NCBI RefSeq assembly: GCF_003417065.2
Contig: NZ_QVLT01000003.1
Coordinates: 124,001 to 188,000, forward strand
Reading direction: 5' to 3'
Source of the DNA: Hymenobacter lapidiphilus
Lineage (GTDB): Bacteria; Bacteroidota; Bacteroidia; Cytophagales; Hymenobacteraceae
DNA length: 64,000 nucleotides
Part shown: positions 46,179-53,017 of the stretch, piece by piece
Layout: every line of letters starts with the position of its first letter
How positions within the stretch are numbered: position 1 is the stretch's first letter
Program-made: the position numbers and the translations under genes
The notes under the pieces: generated by a model
The model's database searches: none
The model's input: only the letters and a program-made list of their open reading frames with translations
What the model was told of the DNA's origin: nothing

Positions 46179-46382
46179 AGGGGGCGCAAACCGGCGGATG
46201 GCGCAGCGAAGCGGCGGCTTCGCGCAGGGTGAAAAAAGCGGGCGGCGTACCACCCGTCGGGCCGGCCGAAAACCGGGTCGGCCCCCGGCTGGAGTTCCGG
46301 CGGGTATTGCGTACTTTAGGGGCAGCCGAAACCCAACCGCCGTTTTCGGGCATTTGTTTCCTTCACCACCACATTCGTCGTC

Positions 46383-46628
46383 ATGAAAAACGCTCTGCTC
46401 GTCCTCGCCCTGTTCGCTTTCACCGCTTCAGCCGCCACCGCCTCGGAAGGCGACAAAGGTAAAAAGGCCAAAAAAGCCACCGCCACCACCGAAACCAAAG
46501 CCCACTGCGACATGGCTGCTGGCAGCATGAGCCCGGCCAGCACCCCCTCGTGCTGCATGAAGAAGGATGCCAAGACCAGCACCGCCGCCGCTATGCCAGC
46601 CGCTAAGCCGGTGGTGAAGTCGTTGTAG
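46383..46628 (+). CDS. Small secreted Cys/Lys-rich protein
   Basis: 81 residues. Signal peptide MKNALLVLALFAFTASAATA, a Lys/Ala/Thr-rich stretch (GDKGKKAKKATATT), then AHCDMAAGSMSPASTPSCCM with three Cys plus Met and His, a plausible metal-binding patch. Ends AKPVVKSL. No known family recognised. It is divergent from the RND gene. Its terminator follows directly, so it is a one-gene transcript. Confidence 0.7.
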   Translation: MKNALLVLALFAFTASAATASEGDKGKKAKKATATTETKAHCDMAAGSMSPASTPSCCMKKDAKTSTAAAMPAAKPVVKSL

Positions 46629-46653
46629 AAGAACCATTTTTTAAGTAAAATCT

Positions 46654-46686
46654 AACACCCTACGCTGCCTAATTGCGTGGGGTGTT
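46654..46686 (+). terminator. Terminator of the small secreted protein gene
   Basis: 12-bp stem with one G-T pair (46654-46665 with 46675-46686), 9-base loop, followed by TTT-rich sequence. Confidence 0.75.
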
Positions 46687-46751
46687 TGGTTTAATATCGA
46701 GGTAGTATTCGGTTTTCAAAATATTTGCAAGTCATTCTAACGTAAATATCA

Positions 46752-47195
46752 ATGGCTGAAAGCGTAAAGGTTTCATTTCACTTTTTTAACGAGGTTTTGG
46801 ATGAGGATTACGTGGAAAGCCTGTGGGCTACTGTTGTGGATGAGAAAAAGGGTTGGTACAGGCTCAGTAATGTGCCATTCTTTGTAACTGGCTATGCTTT
46901 CGATGACATAGTTTATGCCGTAGAAGAGAATGACAGCCTAGTTGTACAAGCGCTAGTTGAAGAATCAGGTAACAGCACCATTCAATTGATTTTCTTTGAG
47001 GGTGCCGATAAAAATAATATCCAACAGAAGTTAGAAGCATTGGGGTGTGGGTGGGAAGGCAGCCACCTGCCCAACTATATTTCTATAGATGTACCAGTGG
47101 AAGTAAGCTACGCCTCGGTCCATCATTATTTGGAAACGGTTGCTGGAAACGGGGATGCTGACTATAGGGAAGCGTGCTTAGCGCACACGTTGTAA
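46752..47195 (+). CDS. DUF4265-like protein
   Basis: 147 residues. The opening (VKVSFHFFNEVLDEDYVESL, LWATVVDEKKGWYRLSNVPF and FVTGYAFDDIVYAVEEND) matches the DUF4265 pattern of a short beta-rich domain. The C-terminus (AGNGDADYREACLAHTL) resembles the same family. AT-rich compared with its neighbours, suggesting a mobile or recent gene. Some DUF4265 proteins sit near immunity genes of polymorphic toxins; no toxin gene is seen here. Function unknown. Confidence 0.7.
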   Translation: MAESVKVSFHFFNEVLDEDYVESLWATVVDEKKGWYRLSNVPFFVTGYAFDDIVYAVEENDSLVVQALVEESGNSTIQLIFFEGADKNNIQQKLEALGCGWEGSHLPNYISIDVPVEVSYASVHHYLETVAGNGDADYREACLAHTL

Positions 47196-47234
47196 TCGAC
47201 TGATAAGGGGAATGAGTCTAACAAAAATACTATA

Positions 47235-47465
47235 ATGCCCATCCTCGAAGTCCTCACTCACATTAATGCCCTACCAGAACGTTGCTTCCAACTGACGCTC
47301 AACGTGGGCCTGCCCATCACCTTCACCCGCCAGACCGGCGAAACTATCGTGGCTGGCGTCCGGAGCGGCGAATTGAAACTCGGCGACTCAGTCACGTTTC
47401 GGGCCCGGCACTTCGGCATCTGGCAGACTCATCAGAAGCAGGCCGCTGCCCGAAACATCTCCTAA
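47235..47465 (+). CDS. Hypothetical protein, 76 residues
   Basis: Cytoplasmic, no known motif. Contains PITFTRQTGETIVAGVRSGE and KLGDSVTFRARHFGIWQTHQ, suggesting a small beta-barrel. Codon use matches the rest of the genome. It lies 45 bases before the TIGR03643-type gene and may be co-transcribed with it and the photolyase-like gene. Confidence 0.5.
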   Translation: MPILEVLTHINALPERCFQLTLNVGLPITFTRQTGETIVAGVRSGELKLGDSVTFRARHFGIWQTHQKQAAARNIS

Positions 47466-47510
47466 TGCGCAACGGTTTTGGCCTTGACTTACTACAAGCC
47501 GCCATTTTCC

Positions 47511-47804
47511 ATGTCCGAAAAACCCACTCAGCCTACCTTATCTGCCGCCGATATCGACCGGGTTATCGAAATGGGCTGGGAAGACCGCACACCTTTTGAG
47601 GCTATTGAGGCGCAGTTTGGCCTGGCCGAGAAAGACGTAATTGCCCTCATGCGCCGCGAAATGAAGGCGTCCTCGTTCCGGATGTGGCGGGCGCGGATGA
47701 GCGGCCGGGCCACCAAGCACCGCGCCCTGCGCTCCGACGAGGTGGACGGCTTCAAAAGCGACCAGCAGCGCAGCATCACGCATAACAAAATCAGCAAGCG
47801 GTAG
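47511..47804 (+). CDS. TIGR03643-type conserved protein
   Basis: 97 residues from ATG 47511. IDRVIEMGWEDRTPFEAIEA, FGLAEKDVIALMRREMKASS and FRMWRARMSGRATKHRALR match a short basic helical family known by its TIGR03643 name, typical of marine and soil bacteria and often next to cryptochrome/photolyase genes. This one is 26 bases before such a gene, which supports a shared function in light response or DNA repair. Confidence 0.8.
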   Translation: MSEKPTQPTLSAADIDRVIEMGWEDRTPFEAIEAQFGLAEKDVIALMRREMKASSFRMWRARMSGRATKHRALRSDEVDGFKSDQQRSITHNKISKR

Positions 47805-47830
47805 CGCGGCTGCCGCGCCCGCTATCCGCT

Positions 47831-49006
47831 ATGAGTACGCACCAGTCCAAGCCGCACGCCGGCCAGGCCCGGCCCGAGGCCGCTGCCATCCCCGAAATTA
47901 GCTTTCCGACCCGCTACGAGGATATTCTGGCCCGCGTGGCGGCCATCGACCCGGGCCGTTATGGCCGGTCGCGTAATTTCCTCAATGGGGCCATTACCTA
48001 CCTCTCGCCCTACCTGAGCCGGGGCGTCATCAGCACCCGGCAGGTGTACGAGGCCCTGCTGGCCCGGGGCTTCGCCTTCGACGACATGCAGAAGCTGGCC
48101 AGTGAGTTGGGCTGGCGCGACTTTTTTCAGCGGGTGTGGGAGGCGAAAGGGGAGGACCTGTTCACGGATTTGCGCCAGCCCCAGCCCGGCGTGGCGCACC
48201 GGCAGCTGCCGGCGGCCCTACCCGCGGCCAGCACCGGCATTGCGGCCGTGGATGCGCATATCGGCCAGCTCTACGCTACCGGCTACCTGCACAACCACCT
48301 GCGCATGTACGTGGCCAGTCTGGCCTGTAACATCGGGCGGGCGCACTGGTCGGCCCCGGCCGCCTGGCTCTACTACCATTTGCTCGACGGCGACCTGGCC
48401 AGCAACACCTGCAGCTGGCAGTGGGTGGCGGGCTCGTTTTCCAGCAAGCAGTACTACTGCAACCAGGAAAACATCAACCACTACACTGGCAGCCGGCAGC
48501 GCCATACCTACCTCGACGTGGCCTACAGCGAGCTGCCCGACTTGCCCGTGCCGGCTCCGCTCCGGGCCACCAGCGCGCCCGATTTTACTACGCCGCTGCC
48601 CGTTACGCCCGCCCCGCTTATCGACCCGGCACTGCCGCTGCTGCTCTACAACAGCTACCACCTCGACCCGCAGTGGCGCGCCGACGAGCCGGCCAACCGG
48701 GTGCTGCTGCTGGAGCCCTCGCACTTCCGGCGCTTCCCGGTGAGCGGAACCGTGCTGGCCTTCATCCAGCAACTGGCCCTCGATAATATTGCCGGCGTGC
48801 AGGTATTCGTGGGCGAAGCCGCCGAGCTGCCGCATCTGGCGCGGGTGCCCGCCATTTATACCCGCCGGCATCCCTCGTCGGGCCACTACCCCGGCACCCA
48901 CGACGCCCGCGCCTGGCTGGTGACGGAAGTGGCCGGCTACTTCCCTGGCTTCTTCAACTATTGGAAAAAGTGCGAAAAGGTGCTGCGCCGGCAGGAAGTT
49001 GGGTAG
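47831..49006 (+). CDS. Photolyase/cryptochrome-like FAD protein with unusual domain order
   Basis: 391 residues. Residues about 40-235 are the helical FAD-binding domain: ELGWRDFFQRVW (92-103), GYLHNHLRMYVAS (151-163), DGDLASNTCSWQWVAGSFSS (186-205) and NQENIN (211-216). The usual N-terminal alpha/beta antenna domain is absent; the protein starts after only about 25 residues. Residues 265-391 look like an alpha/beta unit (RVLLLEPSHFRRFPVSGTVL, NIAGVQVFVGE, and ending WKKCEKVLR). So it may be a rearranged photolyase-like protein. Light-driven DNA repair or sensing is inferred from the FAD domain only. Confidence 0.75.
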   Translation: MSTHQSKPHAGQARPEAAAIPEISFPTRYEDILARVAAIDPGRYGRSRNFLNGAITYLSPYLSRGVISTRQVYEALLARGFAFDDMQKLASELGWRDFFQRVWEAKGEDLFTDLRQPQPGVAHRQLPAALPAASTGIAAVDAHIGQLYATGYLHNHLRMYVASLACNIGRAHWSAPAAWLYYHLLDGDLASNTCSWQWVAGSFSSKQYYCNQENINHYTGSRQRHTYLDVAYSELPDLPVPAPLRATSAPDFTTPLPVTPAPLIDPALPLLLYNSYHLDPQWRADEPANRVLLLEPSHFRRFPVSGTVLAFIQQLALDNIAGVQVFVGEAAELPHLARVPAIYTRRHPSSGHYPGTHDARAWLVTEVAGYFPGFFNYWKKCEKVLRRQEVG

Positions 49007-49073
49007 CCAGCATAACCCTTGGTAGGTTATTTAGGGATATGAAGGAACCGTTTCGGACAAGTAGCAAATTGCC

Positions 49074-49081
49074 TACTTTTG
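49074..49081 (+). promoter_or_regulatory. Promoter box TACTTTTG for thyA
   Basis: TAnnTTTG match about 86 bases before the thyA ATG; upstream at 49051 is TTTC in place of TTTG. Confidence 0.4.
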
Positions 49082-49166
49082 GCCTCCTGTTTCAACGTCT
49101 GGCGCTTTCTGGCAGTCTGCCAAGCCGCGTCGAAGCCAGCCCGGTTTACGCTTCTGCTACTTCGCT

Positions 49167-49961
49167 ATGCTCCAGTATCACACCCTGCTTCGGCACATCC
49201 TCGACCACGGCACGCGCAAAACCGACCGCACTGGCACTGGCACGCTGTCGGTGTTTGGCTACCAGATGCGGTTTGATTTGCAGGCTGGTTTCCCGCTGGT
49301 AACCACCAAAAAAGTCCACCTCAAAAGCATCATCCACGAGCTGCTGTGGTTTCTGCGCGGCGACACCAGCAACCAGTCGCTCGAAGAGGTGGGCGTCAGC
49401 ATTTGGCGCGAGTGGGCCGACGAGCACGGCGAGCTGGGCCCCATCTACGGGCAGCAGTGGCGCAGCTGGCAGGCCCCCGACGGCCAGAGCATCGACCAGA
49501 TTGCCCAGATGGTGCACCTGCTACGCACCCAGCCCGATTCGCGCCGCATGGTGGTAAGTGCCTGGAACGTGGCCGACTTGCCGCAAATGCGCCTCACGCC
49601 CTGTCACGCCCTGTTTCAGTTCTACGTGGCCGACGGCCGCCTCTCGTGCCAGCTCTACCAACGCTCGGCCGATGTGTTTCTGGGCGTGCCGTTCAACATT
49701 GCTTCCTACGCCTTGCTCACGCTGATGATGGCCCAGGTAACGGGCCTGCAGCCCGGCGAATTCATCTGGACCGGCGGCGACACCCACCTCTACAGCAACC
49801 ACCTCGAACAGGCCGCTCTGCAGCTCACCCGCGAACCTCGCCCGCTGCCCACCATGCGCCTCAACCCGGCCGTAACCGATGTTTTCGACTTCCGCTACGA
49901 AGACTTCACGCTGGAAAACTACGACCCCTGGCCCGCCATCAAGGCCCCGGTAGCGGTATAG
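49167..49961 (+). CDS. thyA: Thymidylate synthase
   Basis: 264 residues, the E. coli length. Makes dTMP from dUMP with methylene-tetrahydrofolate. Visible: [19 protein letters not shown], the catalytic Cys146 in [12 protein letters not shown], the dUMP-binding [20 protein letters not shown] and [14 protein letters not shown]. Start is the ATG at 49167 with the usual [15 protein letters not shown]. Full length and intact. Confidence 0.97.
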   Translation: MLQYHTLLRHILDHGTRKTDRTGTGTLSVFGYQMRFDLQAGFPLVTTKKVHLKSIIHELLWFLRGDTSNQSLEEVGVSIWREWADEHGELGPIYGQQWRSWQAPDGQSIDQIAQMVHLLRTQPDSRRMVVSAWNVADLPQMRLTPCHALFQFYVADGRLSCQLYQRSADVFLGVPFNIASYALLTLMMAQVTGLQPGEFIWTGGDTHLYSNHLEQAALQLTREPRPLPTMRLNPAVTDVFDFRYEDFTLENYDPWPAIKAPVAV

Positions 49962-50026
49962 CCCAACGCCACAGGGTCCGATTCTAGTAACCCAATCCGA
50001 ACCACCACCGGTTTCGTAAATGGGCG

Positions 50027-50251
50027 ATGTTGAATTTTTCGTCTGCTCCCGACCCGAATTCTGCCGATGACGATGGGCTGCCAGGGCTCTCGTGTAAGCA
50101 CCGGGCTTGGGTCGCCCTGTATTCGCTGGAAAATCCCGCCTTCGACCGCCGCCAAATCCTGTGCGAGAACGATGTAACCGAGGCCGACCTGGTGCGCCAT
50201 ATGGAAAGCTGGATGCAACTCCAGCTCCAGCATCGCCAGAAACAGCGTTAG
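50027..50251 (+). CDS. Hypothetical protein, 74 residues
   Basis: No signal peptide or recognised domain. Contains LSCKHRAWVALYSLENPAFD and ENDVTEADLVRHMESWMQLQ, ending in a Gln/Arg-rich helix (LQHRQKQR). Its codon pattern is like a real gene. The short size and a helix-rich end suggest a small regulator, but nothing firm can be said. Confidence 0.55.
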   Translation: MLNFSSAPDPNSADDDGLPGLSCKHRAWVALYSLENPAFDRRQILCENDVTEADLVRHMESWMQLQLQHRQKQR

Positions 50252-50268
50252 AAGAGAGTAAGAAATAT

Positions 50269-50352
50269 CATGCTGAGCCTGTCGAAGCATCCCTATTGCT
50301 TCGTAGAACAATTGCAGAGGAGCGGTAGAGATGCTTCGACAGGCTCAGCATG
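50269..50352. repeat. Dispersed palindrome, family B copy 3
   Basis: Perfect 23-bp arms (50269-50291 and 50330-50352) around CTGAGCCTGTCGAAGCATC, a diverged member of family B, between two convergent genes. Confidence 0.75.
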
Positions 50353-50364
50353 ACTTTGCTACAG

Positions 50365-51192
50365 TTACCCATCGGCGGCCAGCAGCCGTTGCAGCAGCGG
50401 ATGCTGTGCCGAGCCGAATGCCTGATCCTCAACCGCCTGCACGGCCCGCAGGCCCGCCACGCTGGCCGTAAACACGGCTTCGGCGGATAGGAGGTCTTTC
50501 GGCTTATACAGCCCCTCGTGCCAGGCCACGCCCAACTTCGCCGCCGCGCCGCGCAAATGCGCCAGCCGCACGCTGCTCACGCCGCCCGCCGCTTCGGCCG
50601 GCACATACACGGCCCCGTCGCGCACCCAGCCCACGGCCGCCGCGCCCGCCTCGGCCACGTGCCCCGCGGCCGAGAGCAGCAGTAGCTCATCGAGCCCGCG
50701 CTGCTCCCGCTCGCGGGCGGCCAGCACATAAAGCAGGGCATTGGGGCCTTTGCAGAACGATACCGGGCTGAGCTGGGTGCGCACTGTGGTGCCGAAGCCG
50801 GCCCGCGCCACCGGCGCAGTACGGGCCCCAAACGGCCGGGCCGTGGCCAGCCACTCGGCCGGCGCAGCTGGTTCGGGAGGCGCATACAGGCCGCTGCCCG
50901 GCCGCCAGAGCTGCAGCCGGAGCCGCTGCGGCTGGCTTGGCTGCGGCTGAACGGCCACGAGCCTAGCCAGCGTGGCCGTCAGGGCCGCGGGCGTGGCCAG
51001 GGCCGAGGGCAGCGGCAGGGTCAGCGCGGCGGCGGCCCGCTGCATCCGGGCTAAGTGCTGCGGGCCGTAACGCAGGCCGCCTTCCGCCCACACCAGCGTC
51101 TCAAAGAACCCGTCGTTGAACTGCAGCCCCCGGTTGGGCAGCGGCAGCGCAAACGTGGATTCGGGGTGTAGCTGGCCGTTGTAAAGCAGCAT
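50365..51192 (-). CDS. PLP-dependent aminotransferase class IV
   Basis: 275 residues. Fold type IV marks: NRGLQFNDGFFETLVW at residues 20-35, the PLP lysine in SPVSFCKGPNALLYVLAARE, then LLLLSAAGHVAEAGAAAVGW and GGVSSVRLAHL. Relatives are 4-amino-4-deoxychorismate lyase (PabC), branched-chain and D-amino-acid aminotransferases. The short length and the RGLQFNDGFFETL start fit PabC best. No folate gene is adjacent, except thyA at 49167, which uses folate. Assignment to PabC is tentative. Confidence 0.8.
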   Translation of the reverse strand: MLLYNGQLHPESTFALPLPNRGLQFNDGFFETLVWAEGGLRYGPQHLARMQRAAAALTLPLPSALATPAALTATLARLVAVQPQPSQPQRLRLQLWRPGSGLYAPPEPAAPAEWLATARPFGARTAPVARAGFGTTVRTQLSPVSFCKGPNALLYVLAAREREQRGLDELLLLSAAGHVAEAGAAAVGWVRDGAVYVPAEAAGGVSSVRLAHLRGAAAKLGVAWHEGLYKPKDLLSAEAVFTASVAGLRAVQAVEDQAFGSAQHPLLQRLLAADG

Positions 51193-51246
51193 GGGTTAGT
51201 TGATGGCTGTCAAGAAGAACGTCATTCTGAGCGAAGTCCCAACCGC

Positions 51247-52386
51247 TTAAACCAGTGCGAACCGCTTACCGGGTAGGGCCTTTATTACGCCCCCGAACTC
51301 CAGGCTCAGCAGCAGCCCGGCTACCAGATGCACTGGCAGCTGGGCTTTCCAGGCCAGCGTATCGAGGTGTTCTTCGCGGTTGGGGGTGGCCTGCAGCACG
51401 GTCAGCAGGCCGAATTCGTCGGCCGTGAAATCGAGCGGGTCGAAGTTCTTGGGCGTTTTGGGGCGGCCGTGCAGGTGCAGGGCCAGGTCCCAGTTGAGCA
51501 GCTGCTCGATGTCGCGGGGCTCGGAGTAGAGGGCGGCTTTATTGCTCTTGATGAGGTCGTGGCAGCCTTCGGAGGCCGCCGAGCCCAGCGGGCCGGGCAC
51601 GGCCAGCACGTCGCGGTCGTAGCCCTGGGCTAGGTCGGCCGTTATCAGCGCCCCGCCTTTGCGGGCGGCTTCCACCACTACGGTGCCATCCGAAAGGCCC
51701 GCAATGATGCGGTTGCGGGACGGAAAGTTGTATTTATCGGGCGGGGTACCGAAGGGGAATTCGGTGAGCAGGCCGCCCTGGGTGAGCATTTTCTCGGCCG
51801 TTTTGCGGTGCACGGCCGGATACATTACGTCGAGGCCAGTGGCCATCACGCCCACCGTCTCCAGTCCTTCCTGCAGCGCGGCGCGGTGGGCCGCAATATC
51901 GATGCCGTAGGCCAGGCCGCTGACGATGAGCGGGCGGTGGGCGGCAATTCCTTTAATGAGCCGCTCGGTTTGCTCGCGGCCGTAGTCGGTGGCTTGGCGG
52001 GTGCCTACCAAGGCCAGCGTTTTAGGGTGGTTGAGGTCGGCCGTGCCCTGGTAGTAGAGCAGCGCCGGGGCATCGGGCACCAGCTTGAGCCGCGCCGGAA
52101 ACGCCTTGTTAGTGTAGAAAAGCAGTTGCACGCCCTCTTTTTCGGCCCGGCGCAATGCCGCTTCGGCCTGCTGCAGCGCCTCCGTGCGCGACTTTCCCGT
52201 GAGGATGCCTGCCGTGGCCGGCCCCACGCCCGGAATCCGTAGCAGCTTACCCGCCGGCAGGTGCAGCGCGTTGCGGGCCGAGCCGGCGTAGCTCATCAGC
52301 TGCCGCGTCAGCTGCGGCCCCACGTTCGGGAACAGCGTCAGGGCAACTTCGTGGAGGAGGGTGTCGTCGGGAGCGGAGTCAGACAT
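51247..52386 (-). CDS. dprA: DNA-processing protein A
   Basis: 379 residues from ATG 52386 (a longer frame runs on but covers the MerR gene). Loads RecA on incoming single-stranded DNA in natural transformation. Marks: helix-hairpin-helix start (LLRIPGVGPATAGILT), Rossmann core LALVGTRQATDYGREQ, VSGLAYGIDIAAHRAALQ, FPSRNRIIAGLSDGTVVVEA, GALITADLAQGYDRDVLAVP and the C-terminal winged helix. The only competence-linked gene in the window. Lies 20 bases behind the MerR gene, same strand. Confidence 0.95.
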   Translation of the reverse strand: MSDSAPDDTLLHEVALTLFPNVGPQLTRQLMSYAGSARNALHLPAGKLLRIPGVGPATAGILTGKSRTEALQQAEAALRRAEKEGVQLLFYTNKAFPARLKLVPDAPALLYYQGTADLNHPKTLALVGTRQATDYGREQTERLIKGIAAHRPLIVSGLAYGIDIAAHRAALQEGLETVGVMATGLDVMYPAVHRKTAEKMLTQGGLLTEFPFGTPPDKYNFPSRNRIIAGLSDGTVVVEAARKGGALITADLAQGYDRDVLAVPGPLGSAASEGCHDLIKSNKAALYSEPRDIEQLLNWDLALHLHGRPKTPKNFDPLDFTADEFGLLTVLQATPNREEHLDTLAWKAQLPVHLVAGLLLSLEFGGVIKALPGKRFALV

Positions 52387-52406
52387 GGCTAGTTGATAGA
52401 GAAATA

Positions 52407-52766
52407 TTAGCCCTGCGCCTTGCCCAGCGCGTCCAGGTCCTTTTTCATGGTCACCATAAACTTGCGGACTTTTTCTAGGCTCTGAATCACGTCGATTTTC
52501 TCCTTGAGTTGGGGTCCTTTCTGCTTGAGCAGGTCGCGGGCGCCGGGTATGGTGTAGCCGCGCTCCTTCACTAAGTGGTAGATGGTGCGGAAAATATCGA
52601 TGTCCTGGGGCGTGTAGAGGCGGTTTCCCTTCTTGCTCTTGCGCGGGCGCAGCTCGTCGAACTCGGTTTCCCAGAACCGAATCAGCGAAGGGGCGACGTT
52701 GAACTGCTGGGCTACTTCGCCGATGGTGAAGTACTGCTTCTCGATTTCGCGGTCTTGGTAGGTCAT
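52407..52766 (-). CDS. MerR-family regulator
   Basis: 119 residues from ATG 52766. Winged-helix QYFTIGEVAQQFNVAPSLIR, FWETEFDELRPRKSKKGNRL, Y-TPQDIDIFRTIYHLVKER and a C-terminal helix (LEKVRKFMVTMKKDLDAL) for dimerisation. Proteins with this composition occur in nearly all Bacteroidota as a short MerR family of unknown effector. In an operon with dprA. TACCTTGC at 52834-52841 (minus strand) is a likely promoter box. Confidence 0.85.
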   Translation of the reverse strand: MTYQDREIEKQYFTIGEVAQQFNVAPSLIRFWETEFDELRPRKSKKGNRLYTPQDIDIFRTIYHLVKERGYTIPGARDLLKQKGPQLKEKIDVIQSLEKVRKFMVTMKKDLDALGKAQG

Positions 52767-52833
52767 GGGGAGGGGTAGGGGTAGGGCCGGGCAGCGGCTT
52801 GGCGGGGCCAGGCGAGCCATCGGCCGACAGCGG

Positions 52834-52899
52834 GCAAGGTAATGCCCGGCCGAAGCCAAGCGCTACATTTTTCACTTTTGTCTCCGCCGGCTACCTTTA
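52834..52899. promoter_or_regulatory. Divergent promoter region, merR/dprA and alaS
   Basis: TACCTTGC on the minus strand (52834-52841) and TACCTTTA on the plus strand (52892-52899), both near TAnnTTTG, face apart between the MerR-family gene and alaS. The alaS leader would be about 110 bases. Confidence 0.35.
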
Positions 52900-53017
52900 C
52901 GGGTAGCGCCATGGGGTTTGATGGCGAAAAATAGCTAAAAACCCGGTTGCCGCCAATTTCCGGCGGCGGCTTCCTTCCTCCTTCACTGAACGGGCGCCCG
53001 CAGCGCGCCCCTGCCAT

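Noticed and set aside
44767-46353. 528-codon frame on the minus strand within the RND exporter gene
   Set aside because: Arg/Gly/Ala/Pro-rich alternative frame of the same GC-rich DNA; the exporter frame shows twelve helices and family motifs.
52387-52875. 163-codon N-terminal extension of DprA
   Set aside because: Overlaps the MerR-family gene in another frame and has Pro/Arg-rich composition; DprA normally starts near MSDSAPDDTLLHE.
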